This document shows, piece by piece, positions 23,914 through 32,143 of a stretch of 50,552 nt of DNA. The stretch's first letter is position 1, and every line of letters starts with the position of its first letter. The stretch spans positions 1-50,552 of the forward strand of contig JAFYRB010000035.1 of the NCBI GenBank assembly GCA_017559615.1, in the 5' to 3' direction. The stretch comes from Alistipes sp. Its GTDB lineage: Bacteria; Bacteroidota; Bacteroidia; Bacteroidales; Rikenellaceae. The notes under the pieces were generated by a model, which worked only from the letters and a program-made list of their open reading frames with translations, searched no databases and was not told where the DNA came from. Both the position numbers and the translations under genes were made by a program.

Positions 23914-25500
23914 ATGGAGAATCAGGAAAAAGGTTTTAAGAAGTACCTTACAGGTATTATCTGCCTTCTTATCGTTGTAGGTATCTTTGGTGGTATTGGC
24001 TCGGTTATGGGCTTGCCAAATATGCTTAACACAATTATGAAGACTGCGCACGACTTGTTGCTCAACACCGTCTTCTATCTTATGGCTATCTGCGTTATCA
24101 CAGGCGCTTTGGGCCGTATCTTCGTGGAGTTTGGCGTTGTGAGCCTCTTGGAGCGTATCTTGCGTCCTCTTATGAAGCCACTCTTCAACCTTCCAGGTGT
24201 TGCGTCGTTGGGTGCGGTTATGACATTCCTTTCGGATAACCCAGCTATCATCTCGTTGGCAAAGGATAAGCGCTTCAGCTCTTACTTCCGTAAGTTCCAG
24301 CTTATCTCACTTACTAACTTCGGTACGGCTTTCGGTATGGGCCTTCTCGTTATCGTGTTTATGATTTCGCAGGGTTACTTCGTAGAGCCATTTATCGGTT
24401 TGTTGGGTGCCTTCATCGGCTGTATCTGCTCTACACGCCTTATGCAGCGCTTCGTTGTTAAGCAGTATCCAGAGTTTAAGGAGGAGTTCGCAGCAGTTAT
24501 CGACGAGCAGGATATGAAGGCTGACGAGGAGGTAAAGGAGACATCGCTCTTCACACGTATCCTCAACTCGTTGCTCGATGGTGGTAAGACAGGTGTTGAC
24601 GTAGGTTTCTCTATCATCCCAGGTGTGCTTATCATCTCTACTCTTGTTATGCTTCTTACTTTCGGTGCTGGCGAGAACGGCACTTACGATGGTGCTGCAT
24701 ATGAGGGTATCGAGTTCCTTCCATTGGTATTTGGCAAGATTAACTTCTTGTTCGACTGGTTGTTCGGCTTCGGTCACCCTGCGCTTATGGCCTTCCCTAT
24801 CACATCGTTGGGTGCTGTAGGTGCTGCGTTGAGCCTTGTTCCAGAGTTCGCTGCACAGGGTATTATCAACGGTAACGCTATCGCAGTCTTCACAGCTATC
24901 GGTATGTGCTGGAGCGGTTACCTCTCTACTCACACCGCTATGCTCGATGCGCTCGGCTACCGTAAGCTCACCTCAAAGGCTATCCTTGCTCACACCGTAG
25001 GTGGTCTTGTTGCAGGTATCTCTGCTCACTGGATTTTCGTACTTTACACCTTGGCATTTGGCGCTCCTACCACTTTCGAGGGTGGTGCAGATCGTTATAG
25101 CACTGTTAGCAACGCTCCTGTTATCATCGAGTTTGTTAGCGAGAATCAGGTTAAGGTTGGCGACCGCGTCTTTACTGACGAGGCTGGCGATACTCCAGAG
25201 GAGGAGGGCTCATTGGCACGTGTTATCGAGGGTATGTTGCTTTCAAACCACGAGACCGTAGAGCTTGTAGATGGCGAGAAGATTGATGCTGCGGGCTTCA
25301 TCTCTGCCGAGAAGCTCCCAGAGGCTACACGCGAGAGCCTTATGCAGGAGGTTCAGGCAGGTTTCGATATGTATCGTAACACTATCTCGGAGAAGATGTT
25401 TGGCAAGCCAGTGTCGGAGCTTACCGAGGATGAGGTAAACGCCTTGAACGAGGCTATCCCATTCCAGTTCACTCCAGCAGAGGAGATTGCCGAGGAGTAA
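23914..25500 (+). CDS. Nucleoside-recognition (Gate) domain membrane protein
   Basis: This 528-residue inner-membrane protein has about nine to ten hydrophobic segments. Its first half matches the Gate/nucleoside-recognition type (an LPNMLNTIMKTAHDLLLNTVFYLM helix and FLSDNPAIISLAKD), and a second set of helices follows at about 225-390. The last 130 residues are soluble and acidic (QVKVGDRVFTDEAGDTPEEEGS). The gene sits right behind the porin, and the TAAATTTG at 23882-23889 could add a second promoter. Transport is likely, but the substrate is not evident. Confidence 0.75.
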   Translation: MENQEKGFKKYLTGIICLLIVVGIFGGIGSVMGLPNMLNTIMKTAHDLLLNTVFYLMAICVITGALGRIFVEFGVVSLLERILRPLMKPLFNLPGVASLGAVMTFLSDNPAIISLAKDKRFSSYFRKFQLISLTNFGTAFGMGLLVIVFMISQGYFVEPFIGLLGAFIGCICSTRLMQRFVVKQYPEFKEEFAAVIDEQDMKADEEVKETSLFTRILNSLLDGGKTGVDVGFSIIPGVLIISTLVMLLTFGAGENGTYDGAAYEGIEFLPLVFGKINFLFDWLFGFGHPALMAFPITSLGAVGAALSLVPEFAAQGIINGNAIAVFTAIGMCWSGYLSTHTAMLDALGYRKLTSKAILAHTVGGLVAGISAHWIFVLYTLAFGAPTTFEGGADRYSTVSNAPVIIEFVSENQVKVGDRVFTDEAGDTPEEEGSLARVIEGMLLSNHETVELVDGEKIDAAGFISAEKLPEATRESLMQEVQAGFDMYRNTISEKMFGKPVSELTEDEVNALNEAIPFQFTPAEEIAEE

Positions 25501-25524
25501 TCCTATCACATATATACAATAATT

Positions 25525-25555
25525 AGAGGTCGACTTATTAGCCGACCTCTTTTTG
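25525..25555 (+). terminator. Terminator after the Gate-domain gene
   Basis: AGAGGTCG (25525-25532), a 10-base loop, CGACCTCT (25543-25550), then TTTTG. The T-run also supplies the -33 TTTG of the dut promoter. Confidence 0.88.
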
Positions 25556-25582
25556 TTTTCCGAGTAAAAAGTATTATCTTTG
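25552..25582 (+). promoter_or_regulatory. Promoter of dut
   Basis: TTTG (25552-25555), a 19-base gap, TATCTTTG (25575-25582), 26 bases before the dut ATG. Confidence 0.8.
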
Positions 25583-25607
25583 TGTAGAGAAATAAAACCC
25601 TAAAATA

Positions 25608-26039
25608 ATGAAAGTAAAGATTGTAAATAAATCGGCATTCGACACTCCATTCTACGCCACCGAGCGTTCGGCGGGTATGGATATCAAGGCAAATATCGAG
25701 GAGCCTATCACGTTGCAGCCACTGCAGCGCGCTATGGTGCCTACGGGACTCTATATCGCACTCCCAGAGGGTACAGAGGCGCAGATTCGCCCTCGTAGCG
25801 GTCTTGCAGCCAAGCACGGCATCACAGTGCTTAACACCCCAGGAACTATCGACGCAGATTATCGTGGCGAGATAAAGGTAATCCTTGTAAACCTCTCTAA
25901 CGAGGATTTCGTTATCAACCCTGGCGAGCGTATTGCGCAGATGGTCGTAGCACGTTACGAGCAGGTTGAGTGGGATGCCGTAGAGGTTCTCGACGACACA
26001 GAGCGAGGGGCAGGCGGATTTGGTTCCACAGGCCGATAA
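25608..26039 (+). CDS. dut: Deoxyuridine triphosphatase
   Basis: dUTPase hydrolyses dUTP to dUMP, keeping uracil out of DNA. All five motifs of the trimeric family are seen in 143 residues: [36 protein letters not shown] and the C-terminal arm [10 protein letters not shown]. The final Arg codon and the TAA stop (CGATAA) lie at the junction with the dispersed repeat; nadK ends in the same bases. No ordinary terminator follows, only the repeat. Confidence 0.97.
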   Translation: MKVKIVNKSAFDTPFYATERSAGMDIKANIEEPITLQPLQRAMVPTGLYIALPEGTEAQIRPRSGLAAKHGITVLNTPGTIDADYRGEIKVILVNLSNEDFVINPGERIAQMVVARYEQVEWDAVEVLDDTERGAGGFGSTGR

Positions 26040-26120
26040 TTTCTTGTGATAAGGGGCAATCTCCTGCCGCTAACGAATTATCTCGTCAATGGGCAGTACG
26101 AGAGTTGTCTCTTTAGATAT
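26033..26120 (+). repeat. Dispersed hairpin repeat, copy B (right side shortened)
   Basis: From CCGATAATTTCTTGTGATAAG-like left end through CGCTAACGAATT, CAATGGGCAGTACG, this copy matches the first nadK copy closely for about 68 bases. After that it jumps to GTTGT-TCTTTAGA, as if roughly 40 bases of the inner hairpin and right side had been lost. The left arm AATTTCTTGT (26038-26047) is present; the matching right arm is not. Confidence 0.82.
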
Positions 26121-26149
26121 TAATATAAACCTTTGAATTACACTTTATT

Positions 26150-26617
26150 ATGGCCGAGGAGTTGCGTATAGCCGAGGGCGGTAAGGAGCAGAAATATGAA
26201 CTACTATATCGCCAAGCGCGTGAGATTGTCGCGGGTGAAGAGGATGCCGTAGCAAATATGGCAAACCTCGCGGCGATGATACATCAGACCTTCGGGTTTT
26301 GGTGGACGGGTTTCTACCGCGTGGTGGGTGAGGAGTTGGTATTAGGACCTTTTCAGGGGCCTATCGCTTGCACGCGCATAGCCTATGGTCGTGGCGTATG
26401 TGGCACGGCGTGGCAGCGTGGTGAGACGGTTGTTGTTTCCGATGTGGAGCAGTTCCCAGGGCATATAGCGTGCAGTTCGTTGTCGCGTAGCGAGATTGTT
26501 GTGCCGATACATAAAGGCGATAATATAGTTGCGGTATTAGATATTGATAGCGAGCATCTTGCGACGTTTGACGATGTAGACCGCGAGTGGCTCGAACGTA
26601 TTGTAAAACTGCTATAA
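26150..26617 (+). CDS. msrC: Free methionine-(R)-sulfoxide reductase (GAF domain)
   Basis: This GAF-fold enzyme reduces free methionine-R-sulfoxide. The three family cysteines are at C74 (PIACTRI), C84 (GVCGTAW) and C108 (HIACSS), exactly ten positions before E. coli C84, C94 and C118. The motif GPFQGPIACTRI and VSDVEQFPGHIACS are diagnostic. It has 155 residues. It follows the repeat behind dut and ends in a strong terminator shared with the convergent SIMPL gene. Confidence 0.92.
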   Translation: MAEELRIAEGGKEQKYELLYRQAREIVAGEEDAVANMANLAAMIHQTFGFWWTGFYRVVGEELVLGPFQGPIACTRIAYGRGVCGTAWQRGETVVVSDVEQFPGHIACSSLSRSEIVVPIHKGDNIVAVLDIDSEHLATFDDVDREWLERIVKLL

Positions 26618-26623
26618 AAAGAG

Positions 26624-26652
26624 AAAGGGTATCTTTCGAGGATACCCTTTTT
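26624..26652. terminator. Bidirectional terminator between msrC and the SIMPL gene
   Basis: AAAGGGTATC (26624-26633), loop TTTCGAG, GATACCCTTT (26641-26650), flanked by A-rich sequence on the left and T on the right; convergent genes on both sides. Confidence 0.88.
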
Positions 26653-27353
26653 TATTGCACCTTTTGGGGATGTAACTCAAATTTCGCTTGTAGGGAGTAC
26701 TCTACGCGCTCCTTCGTAAACTCTGGCACAAACACCTCACTTTCGGTAAGAAGGTCCGCACTGCTATATCCCTTTGCACGATTTGCGTAGTTGCGTGCCG
26801 AAAAGTTTATATCTCCACCAGAGTTATAATCTATAATATAGATGCACGAGCCGATAGATTGGTCGATAGCCGTGGCGATTTCGTTAGCCTTCGTGCGAGC
26901 GTTTAGTATAGCCTCGCGGCGTAGCTCGGCACGTATCTCCTCGAGTTGGGTACAGATGGCCTTTGTGAGTGTCACGCTGCTGAGGCCCAAAGGGCGTAGG
27001 GCATCAAACGCTGCGGTAAGTTCGTAGTTGGAGTGTAGGGTGAGTTTGTAGCGACGTGTGGCAACCGAAACCCCGCGACGGAAATAGTCGCTACTATTAT
27101 CCGCAAGGCGCAAATCCTTGTTCGTATCGATATCCACACCTTTGAGTGCTGCTATCATCTCGCGCTCCTGCTGCTGGAGTGTACGACGTCCCTTGGAGTC
27201 GCTCTCGGAGAGTTCGATGTCGAGTGTAAACTCATCGGGGGTAATCTCGCGTGAGGCGAAGCCCGTAACTTGTATTATGTTGCGCTCCAGCTCCTGCGCA
27301 AAAAGAGGCTCGCACAACATCAGTGCAACGGCAAAAATAATAATCTTTCTCAT
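26652..27353 (-). CDS. Exported SIMPL (DUF541) family protein
   Basis: This 233-residue protein has a signal peptide ending at LFAQ (about residue 20), followed by a SIMPL/DUF541 domain: an early IIQVTGFASREITPDEFTLDIELSE strand pair, a helical middle, and a late pair of beta segments. Members are periplasmic or outer-membrane-associated with poorly known roles. The open frame reaches 27503, but the ATG at 27353 gives a clean signal peptide. A minus-strand TACCTTTT near 27409-27416 may be its promoter. Confidence 0.82.
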   Translation of the reverse strand: MRKIIIFAVALMLCEPLFAQELERNIIQVTGFASREITPDEFTLDIELSESDSKGRRTLQQQEREMIAALKGVDIDTNKDLRLADNSSDYFRRGVSVATRRYKLTLHSNYELTAAFDALRPLGLSSVTLTKAICTQLEEIRAELRREAILNARTKANEIATAIDQSIGSCIYIIDYNSGGDINFSARNYANRAKGYSSADLLTESEVFVPEFTKERVEYSLQAKFELHPQKVQ

Positions 27354-27449
27354 AGTTAATAACTCTTTTGGTATAGATATAACGCCTCTGTGGGTGCTTT
27401 TATTATTAAAAAGGTAGACGATATTTTTCGCGGTTTCAGTTTTTTTTAT

Positions 27450-27457
27450 TACCTTTG
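27450..27457 (+). promoter_or_regulatory. Promoter -7 element of the nagB-like fusion gene
   Basis: TACCTTTG, a full TAnnTTTG box, 59 bases before the start codon, in an AT-rich divergent spacer. Confidence 0.6.
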
Positions 27458-27515
27458 AACGATGTTTGTATTGAGCATCGCGGGATAATGAGAGAATAAA
27501 CAAAAGCTATAAATT

Positions 27516-29468
27516 ATGAACAATAGTAAGTATCAACTCCCTAAGGATGGTGGTCTTGTAAAGGATTTCGCACCAAGAGATATTATCCATCGCTATGAGC
27601 GTATGGCAACGCGTGTCTTTGAGAGTGAGTATCACGGAGTGCAGTATGTTGCCGATGTGATATGTCGTATGGTGCATACGCACACCGAAAACGCTTCGGT
27701 ACGAGATATTTACGAGGAGTTGCCTCCATTCGTATTGGGACTCACCACAGGTCGCACACCATTGGGCCTTTACCGCGAGTTAGTGAAGCGTCATAAGGAG
27801 GGTGAGATTTCGTTCAAGAACGTTGCGGTCTACTCGCTCGATGAGTTCTATCCTATCAGCAGCAGCGACCAGCAGAGCCGTAACTATCGCATCCACGATG
27901 AGTTCCTTCAGCATATCGACATCTTGCCAGAGAATGTCCATATCCCAGATGGCACGATTTCGGAGCGTGAGATTTCGGAGTATTGTGCGGCATACGACAA
28001 GTCGATACGTAAGATTGACCTTATGATTATTGGCTTTGGCGAGCAGGGACAGATTGGCTTCAACGAGCAGGGTTCCTATGCCAAGTCGACAACTCGCCTT
28101 GTGGAGCTATCGCATAACTCACGAAAGATGCAGTCGGAGCGTTTCGCAGGCTTCGAAAGTACCCCAAAGATGGCTATCACAATGGGTATTGGCACTATTA
28201 TGCGTGCCGATAAGATTGTGCTTATGGCGTGGGGTGAGGATAAGGCTACGGCAGTGCAGCAGATTGTCGAGGAGGAGATTTCGAGCAACGTGCCTGCGAG
28301 CCACTTGCAGGAGCATCCTAACGTGGAGCTTGTCATTGATGAGACTGCGGCGGAGAAACTTACACGCGAGCAGACACCTTGGTTGGTAGGTCCTTGTGAG
28401 TGGACTCCAAAGTTTGTGCGTAAGGCTGTTGTATGGCTCTGTGGCATTGTGAATAAGCCTATCTTGAAGCTGACGTATAAGGATTATATCGAGAATTCGT
28501 TGGGTGAGCTTTTGGAGAAGTGTGGTACGTACGATAAGATTAACATCCGCGTATTCAATGACCTTCAGCATACCATCACAGGCTGGCCTGGTGGTAAGCC
28601 TAATGCTGATGACTCTACCCGCCCAGCACCATCGTTGCCTTACCCTAAGCGTGCGTTGATATTCTCGCCACACCCTGATGATGATGTAATCTCGATGGGT
28701 GGTACGTTTATCCGCCTTGTGGAGCAGGGCCACGACGTACACGTAGCATATCAGACCTCGGGTAACGTAGCGGTTCACGATGATGTTGTGCTTCAGAACG
28801 TAGATACAGCGCGTGAGCTTGGCCTTGGAGATACCTTCGCTGAGGTTAAGACGCTTATCGAGAATAAGCGCCGTGGAGAGCCAGAGCCTCGTGGCTTGCT
28901 CAATATCAAGGGTGCTATCCGTCGCGCGGAGGCTCGTGCTGCGGTACGCTCGTTTGGTCTTAACCCCGATACCAATGCCCACTTCCTCAACCTTCCATTC
29001 TACGAGACGGGAGGTATTAAGAAGGGTGAGCTTACCGAAGCTGATATAGATATCATCGTTAAGTTGTTGCGCGAGGTGCGTCCTCATCAGATTTATGCTG
29101 CTGGCGACCTTGCTGACCCACACGGCACACACCGCACTTGTATGGAGGCTATCCTTCAGGCTTTGGAGGTTACGCAGGATGACGATTGGCGCGAGGAGTG
29201 TCACTTGTGGCTCTACCGCGGTGCGTGGATGGAGTGGAACTTGGGACTTGTGGATATGGCAGTGCCTCTCTCACCAGACGAGATGCTCAAGAAGCGTCAC
29301 GCTATCTACCGTCACCTCTCGCAGAAGGATATCGTGCCATTCCCAGGTAGCGATACCCGTGAGTTCTGGCAGCGTGCCGAGGAGCGTACGCAGAATACCG
29401 CAAAGCTCTACGATAAGCTCGGTATGGCGGAGTATCAGGCTATTGAGGTCTTCGTAAAGATGTTCTAA
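27516..29468 (+). CDS. NagB-like domain fused to PIG-L/LmbE deacetylase-like domain
   Basis: This 650-residue protein has two parts. Residues about 40-300 resemble glucosamine-6-phosphate deaminase (LGLTTGRTPLGLYREL, YSLDEF with D109 matching E. coli D72). However, the active-site loop reads FGEQGQIGFNE: E. coli D141 and H143 are replaced by Q177 and Q179, while E148 is kept as E184. Residues about 375-600 resemble PIG-L/LmbE zinc deacetylases (HPDDDVISMGG at 386-396, later DPHGTH). Similar fusions are often annotated as NagB in Bacteroidales. The true activity may be deacetylation of an amino sugar or regulation, with canonical NagB encoded downstream. Confidence 0.85.
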   Translation: MNNSKYQLPKDGGLVKDFAPRDIIHRYERMATRVFESEYHGVQYVADVICRMVHTHTENASVRDIYEELPPFVLGLTTGRTPLGLYRELVKRHKEGEISFKNVAVYSLDEFYPISSSDQQSRNYRIHDEFLQHIDILPENVHIPDGTISEREISEYCAAYDKSIRKIDLMIIGFGEQGQIGFNEQGSYAKSTTRLVELSHNSRKMQSERFAGFESTPKMAITMGIGTIMRADKIVLMAWGEDKATAVQQIVEEEISSNVPASHLQEHPNVELVIDETAAEKLTREQTPWLVGPCEWTPKFVRKAVVWLCGIVNKPILKLTYKDYIENSLGELLEKCGTYDKINIRVFNDLQHTITGWPGGKPNADDSTRPAPSLPYPKRALIFSPHPDDDVISMGGTFIRLVEQGHDVHVAYQTSGNVAVHDDVVLQNVDTARELGLGDTFAEVKTLIENKRRGEPEPRGLLNIKGAIRRAEARAAVRSFGLNPDTNAHFLNLPFYETGGIKKGELTEADIDIIVKLLREVRPHQIYAAGDLADPHGTHRTCMEAILQALEVTQDDDWREECHLWLYRGAWMEWNLGLVDMAVPLSPDEMLKKRHAIYRHLSQKDIVPFPGSDTREFWQRAEERTQNTAKLYDKLGMAEYQAIEVFVKMF

Positions 29469-29519
29469 ACAGGAGGGCCTAATACATCTATAACATTGAC
29501 AATAAGTAAAATATTGGCT

Positions 29520-30092
29520 ATGAAGCGCGTATTAAATTTGGTTCTTCTATTTGTACTCTTTACCGTTGTTAGTGCTTCGGCGCAGTCGCTTGTTGGTAAG
29601 TGGCGTGGTGAGGTAAAGTTAGACAATTATATGGAGCAGGCTACGGGTGTGGACGGAAGCAATGCTGGTCTTGATTGCTATGTTACATTCAATGCCGACG
29701 GCACGGCAATCTCGGAGTCAAAACTCGAGATGTCATTTCCTTTGGATGAGGAGATTGTCTTGATGTGTAGTGTGAAGGTTGAGGCGGGTATGGAATGGAG
29801 TTTGGAGGGTAATGAACTTACCGAGAAAAATAACGACCATTTCCGTTATACGGTTGAGGATGTTCAGGCAGAGCCTTCATCTATGGAGGTGGAGATGATG
29901 CTTCCTTATTTGAAGCAGGTTATACAGAGTCAATTAGATGAGAGCGCGAATCCTGCCGCTGGACAGACACGTGTTTGCATCGTTGAGTTTATCTCCGACG
30001 ATGAGTTTAGCTACTACGCGGGCAAGGTAGTGTTGCCTAATGGCGAGGAGGTTGATTCTCCTACTTATAGCTTTGTTCGTGTGGAGGAGTAG
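29520..30092 (+). CDS. Exported small protein, lipocalin-like in outline
   Basis: I do not recognise a named family with certainty. The 190-residue product from ATG 29520 has a signal peptide ending at SASAQ (about residue 20), then begins LVGKWRGEV with a FNADGTA segment, a pattern seen in small secreted lipocalin-like beta-barrels. The rest is beta-rich and acidic. It sits between the NagB-like fusion and nagB with gaps of 51 and 40 bases. A link with amino-sugar use is inference from position only. Confidence 0.6.
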   Translation: MKRVLNLVLLFVLFTVVSASAQSLVGKWRGEVKLDNYMEQATGVDGSNAGLDCYVTFNADGTAISESKLEMSFPLDEEIVLMCSVKVEAGMEWSLEGNELTEKNNDHFRYTVEDVQAEPSSMEVEMMLPYLKQVIQSQLDESANPAAGQTRVCIVEFISDDEFSYYAGKVVLPNGEEVDSPTYSFVRVEE

Positions 30093-30132
30093 CCTCGATT
30101 TAGTAACGTAACAGTAAGAAAATAAGTATATT

Positions 30133-30915
30133 ATGAGAGTAATTATTAAGGATACCACCCCTGAGGTGGCACAGTGGGCAGCACGTTATATCGTGGATGC
30201 TATCAATGCCAAGGCGGCAAAGACCCCAGCGCCTTTCGTATTGGGACTCCCTACGGGCTCAACACCCCTTGAGACCTATAAGGAGCTTATCCGTTTGCAC
30301 AAGGCTGGTGAGGTGTCGTTTAAGAATGTCGTAACGTTCAATATGGATGAGTATATCGGTTTGGATGAGAAGCATCCCGAGAGCTACCACTCATTTATGT
30401 GGAGTAACTTCTTCTCACACATCGACATCTGTGCCGAGAATGTACATATCCTCAATGGTAATGCCGAGGATTTGGAGGCGGAGTGTGAGGCTTATGAGGC
30501 TGCTATCGTTGCTGCGGGTGGCATCGACTTGTTTATGGGTGGCGTAGGTGAGGATGGACATATCGCCTTCAACGAGCCATTCTCATCGCTTCAGTCACGC
30601 ACACGTATCAAGACTCTTACGCCAGATACTATCGCTGTTAACTCACGCTTCTTTGGTGGTGATATCTCGCAGGTGCCAACACAGGCGCTTACCGTAGGTG
30701 TTGCAACTATCCTCGACGCTCGTACGGTGTTGATTTTGGCTACTGGTGCGAAGAAGGCTCGTGCATTGCGTCACGCTATTGAGGGTGGTTACAACCATCA
30801 GTGGACACTCTCTGCATTGCAGACACACCCACGTGGCATCATCGTATGTGACGATAAGGCTGCCGAGGAGTTGCGCGTCTCTACCTACCGCTATTTCAAG
30901 AACTTGGAGGGTTAA
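30133..30915 (+). CDS. nagB: Glucosamine-6-phosphate deaminase
   Basis: NagB converts glucosamine 6-phosphate to fructose 6-phosphate and ammonia. The 260-residue sequence keeps every catalytic residue at E. coli numbering: D72 in NMDEY, D141 and H143 in [13 protein letters not shown], and E148, with [16 protein letters not shown] as the phosphate-binding opening. This contrasts with the altered residues in the fusion protein 0.7 kb upstream. A hairpin follows. Confidence 0.96.
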   Translation: MRVIIKDTTPEVAQWAARYIVDAINAKAAKTPAPFVLGLPTGSTPLETYKELIRLHKAGEVSFKNVVTFNMDEYIGLDEKHPESYHSFMWSNFFSHIDICAENVHILNGNAEDLEAECEAYEAAIVAAGGIDLFMGGVGEDGHIAFNEPFSSLQSRTRIKTLTPDTIAVNSRFFGGDISQVPTQALTVGVATILDARTVLILATGAKKARALRHAIEGGYNHQWTLSALQTHPRGIIVCDDKAAEELRVSTYRYFKNLEG

Positions 30916-30939
30916 TATTGCGCTTTTTCGGGCTTAAAA

Positions 30940-30975
30940 AATGGGCGAGAGAATTTTCTCTTGCTCATTCTTTTT
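30940..30975. terminator. Bidirectional terminator between nagB and the phosphoesterase
   Basis: AATGGGCGAGAGAA (30940-30953) pairs with TTCTCTTGCTCATT (30956-30969), with three G-T pairs, A-run before and T-run after; convergent genes. Confidence 0.85.
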
Positions 30976-32108
30976 TATTGTCTCTTTATGTCGATAACCC
31001 ATATCTCGCTTTGAGTGCCGATGCGGAAGGGTGGTCCCCATAGTGATAGACCACTCGACACTACCACGTGGCAACTATCTCCCCATTTACGATAGCCGTG
31101 GCTCTGCCCATATATCGCATCAGTGAGCCAGTTAAGAGGCCATATCTGTCCGCGGTGTGTATGGCCCGAGAGGTGGAGGTTGGAGTGCGAGGCGATGTTT
31201 TGCATCTCGTTAAACGATGCGTCGGCATCTCGCATAACGCTCCTTGGTTGATGGTCAAGGACAACGATAAAATCTTGCTCCTCGCACTGCGTAGCAAGCT
31301 CCTCGAGGGAGGCTCTGTTTCGGTTCATCCTATCATCGCGGCCGATGATTGATATACCCGAGGGTAGCCTCGCCACATCATCACGTAGTAGATGGACGCT
31401 GCTCGTTGATAGATACTCCTCTACGGCATCTATACCGCTGATATACTCGTGATTACCCGCACACATATAGATACCATCACGTGCCATTACACGACTAAAC
31501 TCCGAACACATATCTCCTTCAGCAACGGGTTTTATGCTATTGTCGATAAGGTCGCCGGCGATGACCACAACATCTGGCTGTTGGCTATTTATCAGCTCGA
31601 TGTAACGTGCCAGGTCGCGGCGTGTGGTGCCATATCCGAGGTGGATGTCGCTCGCCATAACAATGCGGTAGTTCTCCCTATTAAGAGGCTTATTTGTCGT
31701 AATCTCCAGATGCTCGACGCGAGGATTTCGGTAGTTGATGTATCCGAATATAAGAAGTAATAGTGTCGCTCCAAGTGCGTAGAGCGTACCATATTGGAAC
31801 GTAGGGCAAAGGAGCTTTATAACATCCGCAACGAGGAGCAGCATCACGGCATATAACAGAAACACAAGCCACGAAGAGCCTATGCCGAAGAGCGTTTGTG
31901 TGAGAGGTGTCGGGAGGTTGGCATTGCGCAGAGCAAACGACACGAAGAGCGCTGTTGCCACCACCAAAAAGAGTAAAATAAAGCCTATGCGCAGCCATAG
32001 TGGTTGTTGTGCCACAAGCTGCCATAGGCGTATGAAAAGGTATGTGTTACCTCCTATGTATAGAGCTAAAAGTGCGATGCCTGCCCAAATCATATCGCTA
32101 AGAATCAA
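30975..32108 (-). CDS. Membrane-anchored metallophosphoesterase
   Basis: This 377-residue protein has about four N-terminal membrane helices (residues 1-130) and a calcineurin-like phosphoesterase domain with all metal motifs: SDIHLGYG, AGDLIDNS, AGNHEY, a later LDHQP and SGHTHRGQIWP. The class includes YaeI-like enzymes acting on phospholipid or UDP-sugar headgroups, but the substrate here is not evident. It is the third gene of a minus-strand run after pdxJ and the CCA/poly(A) polymerase-like gene, 35 bases behind the latter. Met 32093 is an alternative start. Confidence 0.87.
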   Translation of the reverse strand: MILSDMIWAGIALLALYIGGNTYLFIRLWQLVAQQPLWLRIGFILLFLVVATALFVSFALRNANLPTPLTQTLFGIGSSWLVFLLYAVMLLLVADVIKLLCPTFQYGTLYALGATLLLLIFGYINYRNPRVEHLEITTNKPLNRENYRIVMASDIHLGYGTTRRDLARYIELINSQQPDVVVIAGDLIDNSIKPVAEGDMCSEFSRVMARDGIYMCAGNHEYISGIDAVEEYLSTSSVHLLRDDVARLPSGISIIGRDDRMNRNRASLEELATQCEEQDFIVVLDHQPRSVMRDADASFNEMQNIASHSNLHLSGHTHRGQIWPLNWLTDAIYGQSHGYRKWGDSCHVVVSSGLSLWGPPFRIGTQSEIWVIDIKRQ

Positions 32109-32143
32109 TATATTACATCTGTAACGAGGCGATAGCGCAGCAC

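Noticed and set aside
28119..29204. 361-residue antisense frame within the NagB-like fusion
   Set aside because: Same reason: the sense protein has clear domain motifs and the antisense product has none.
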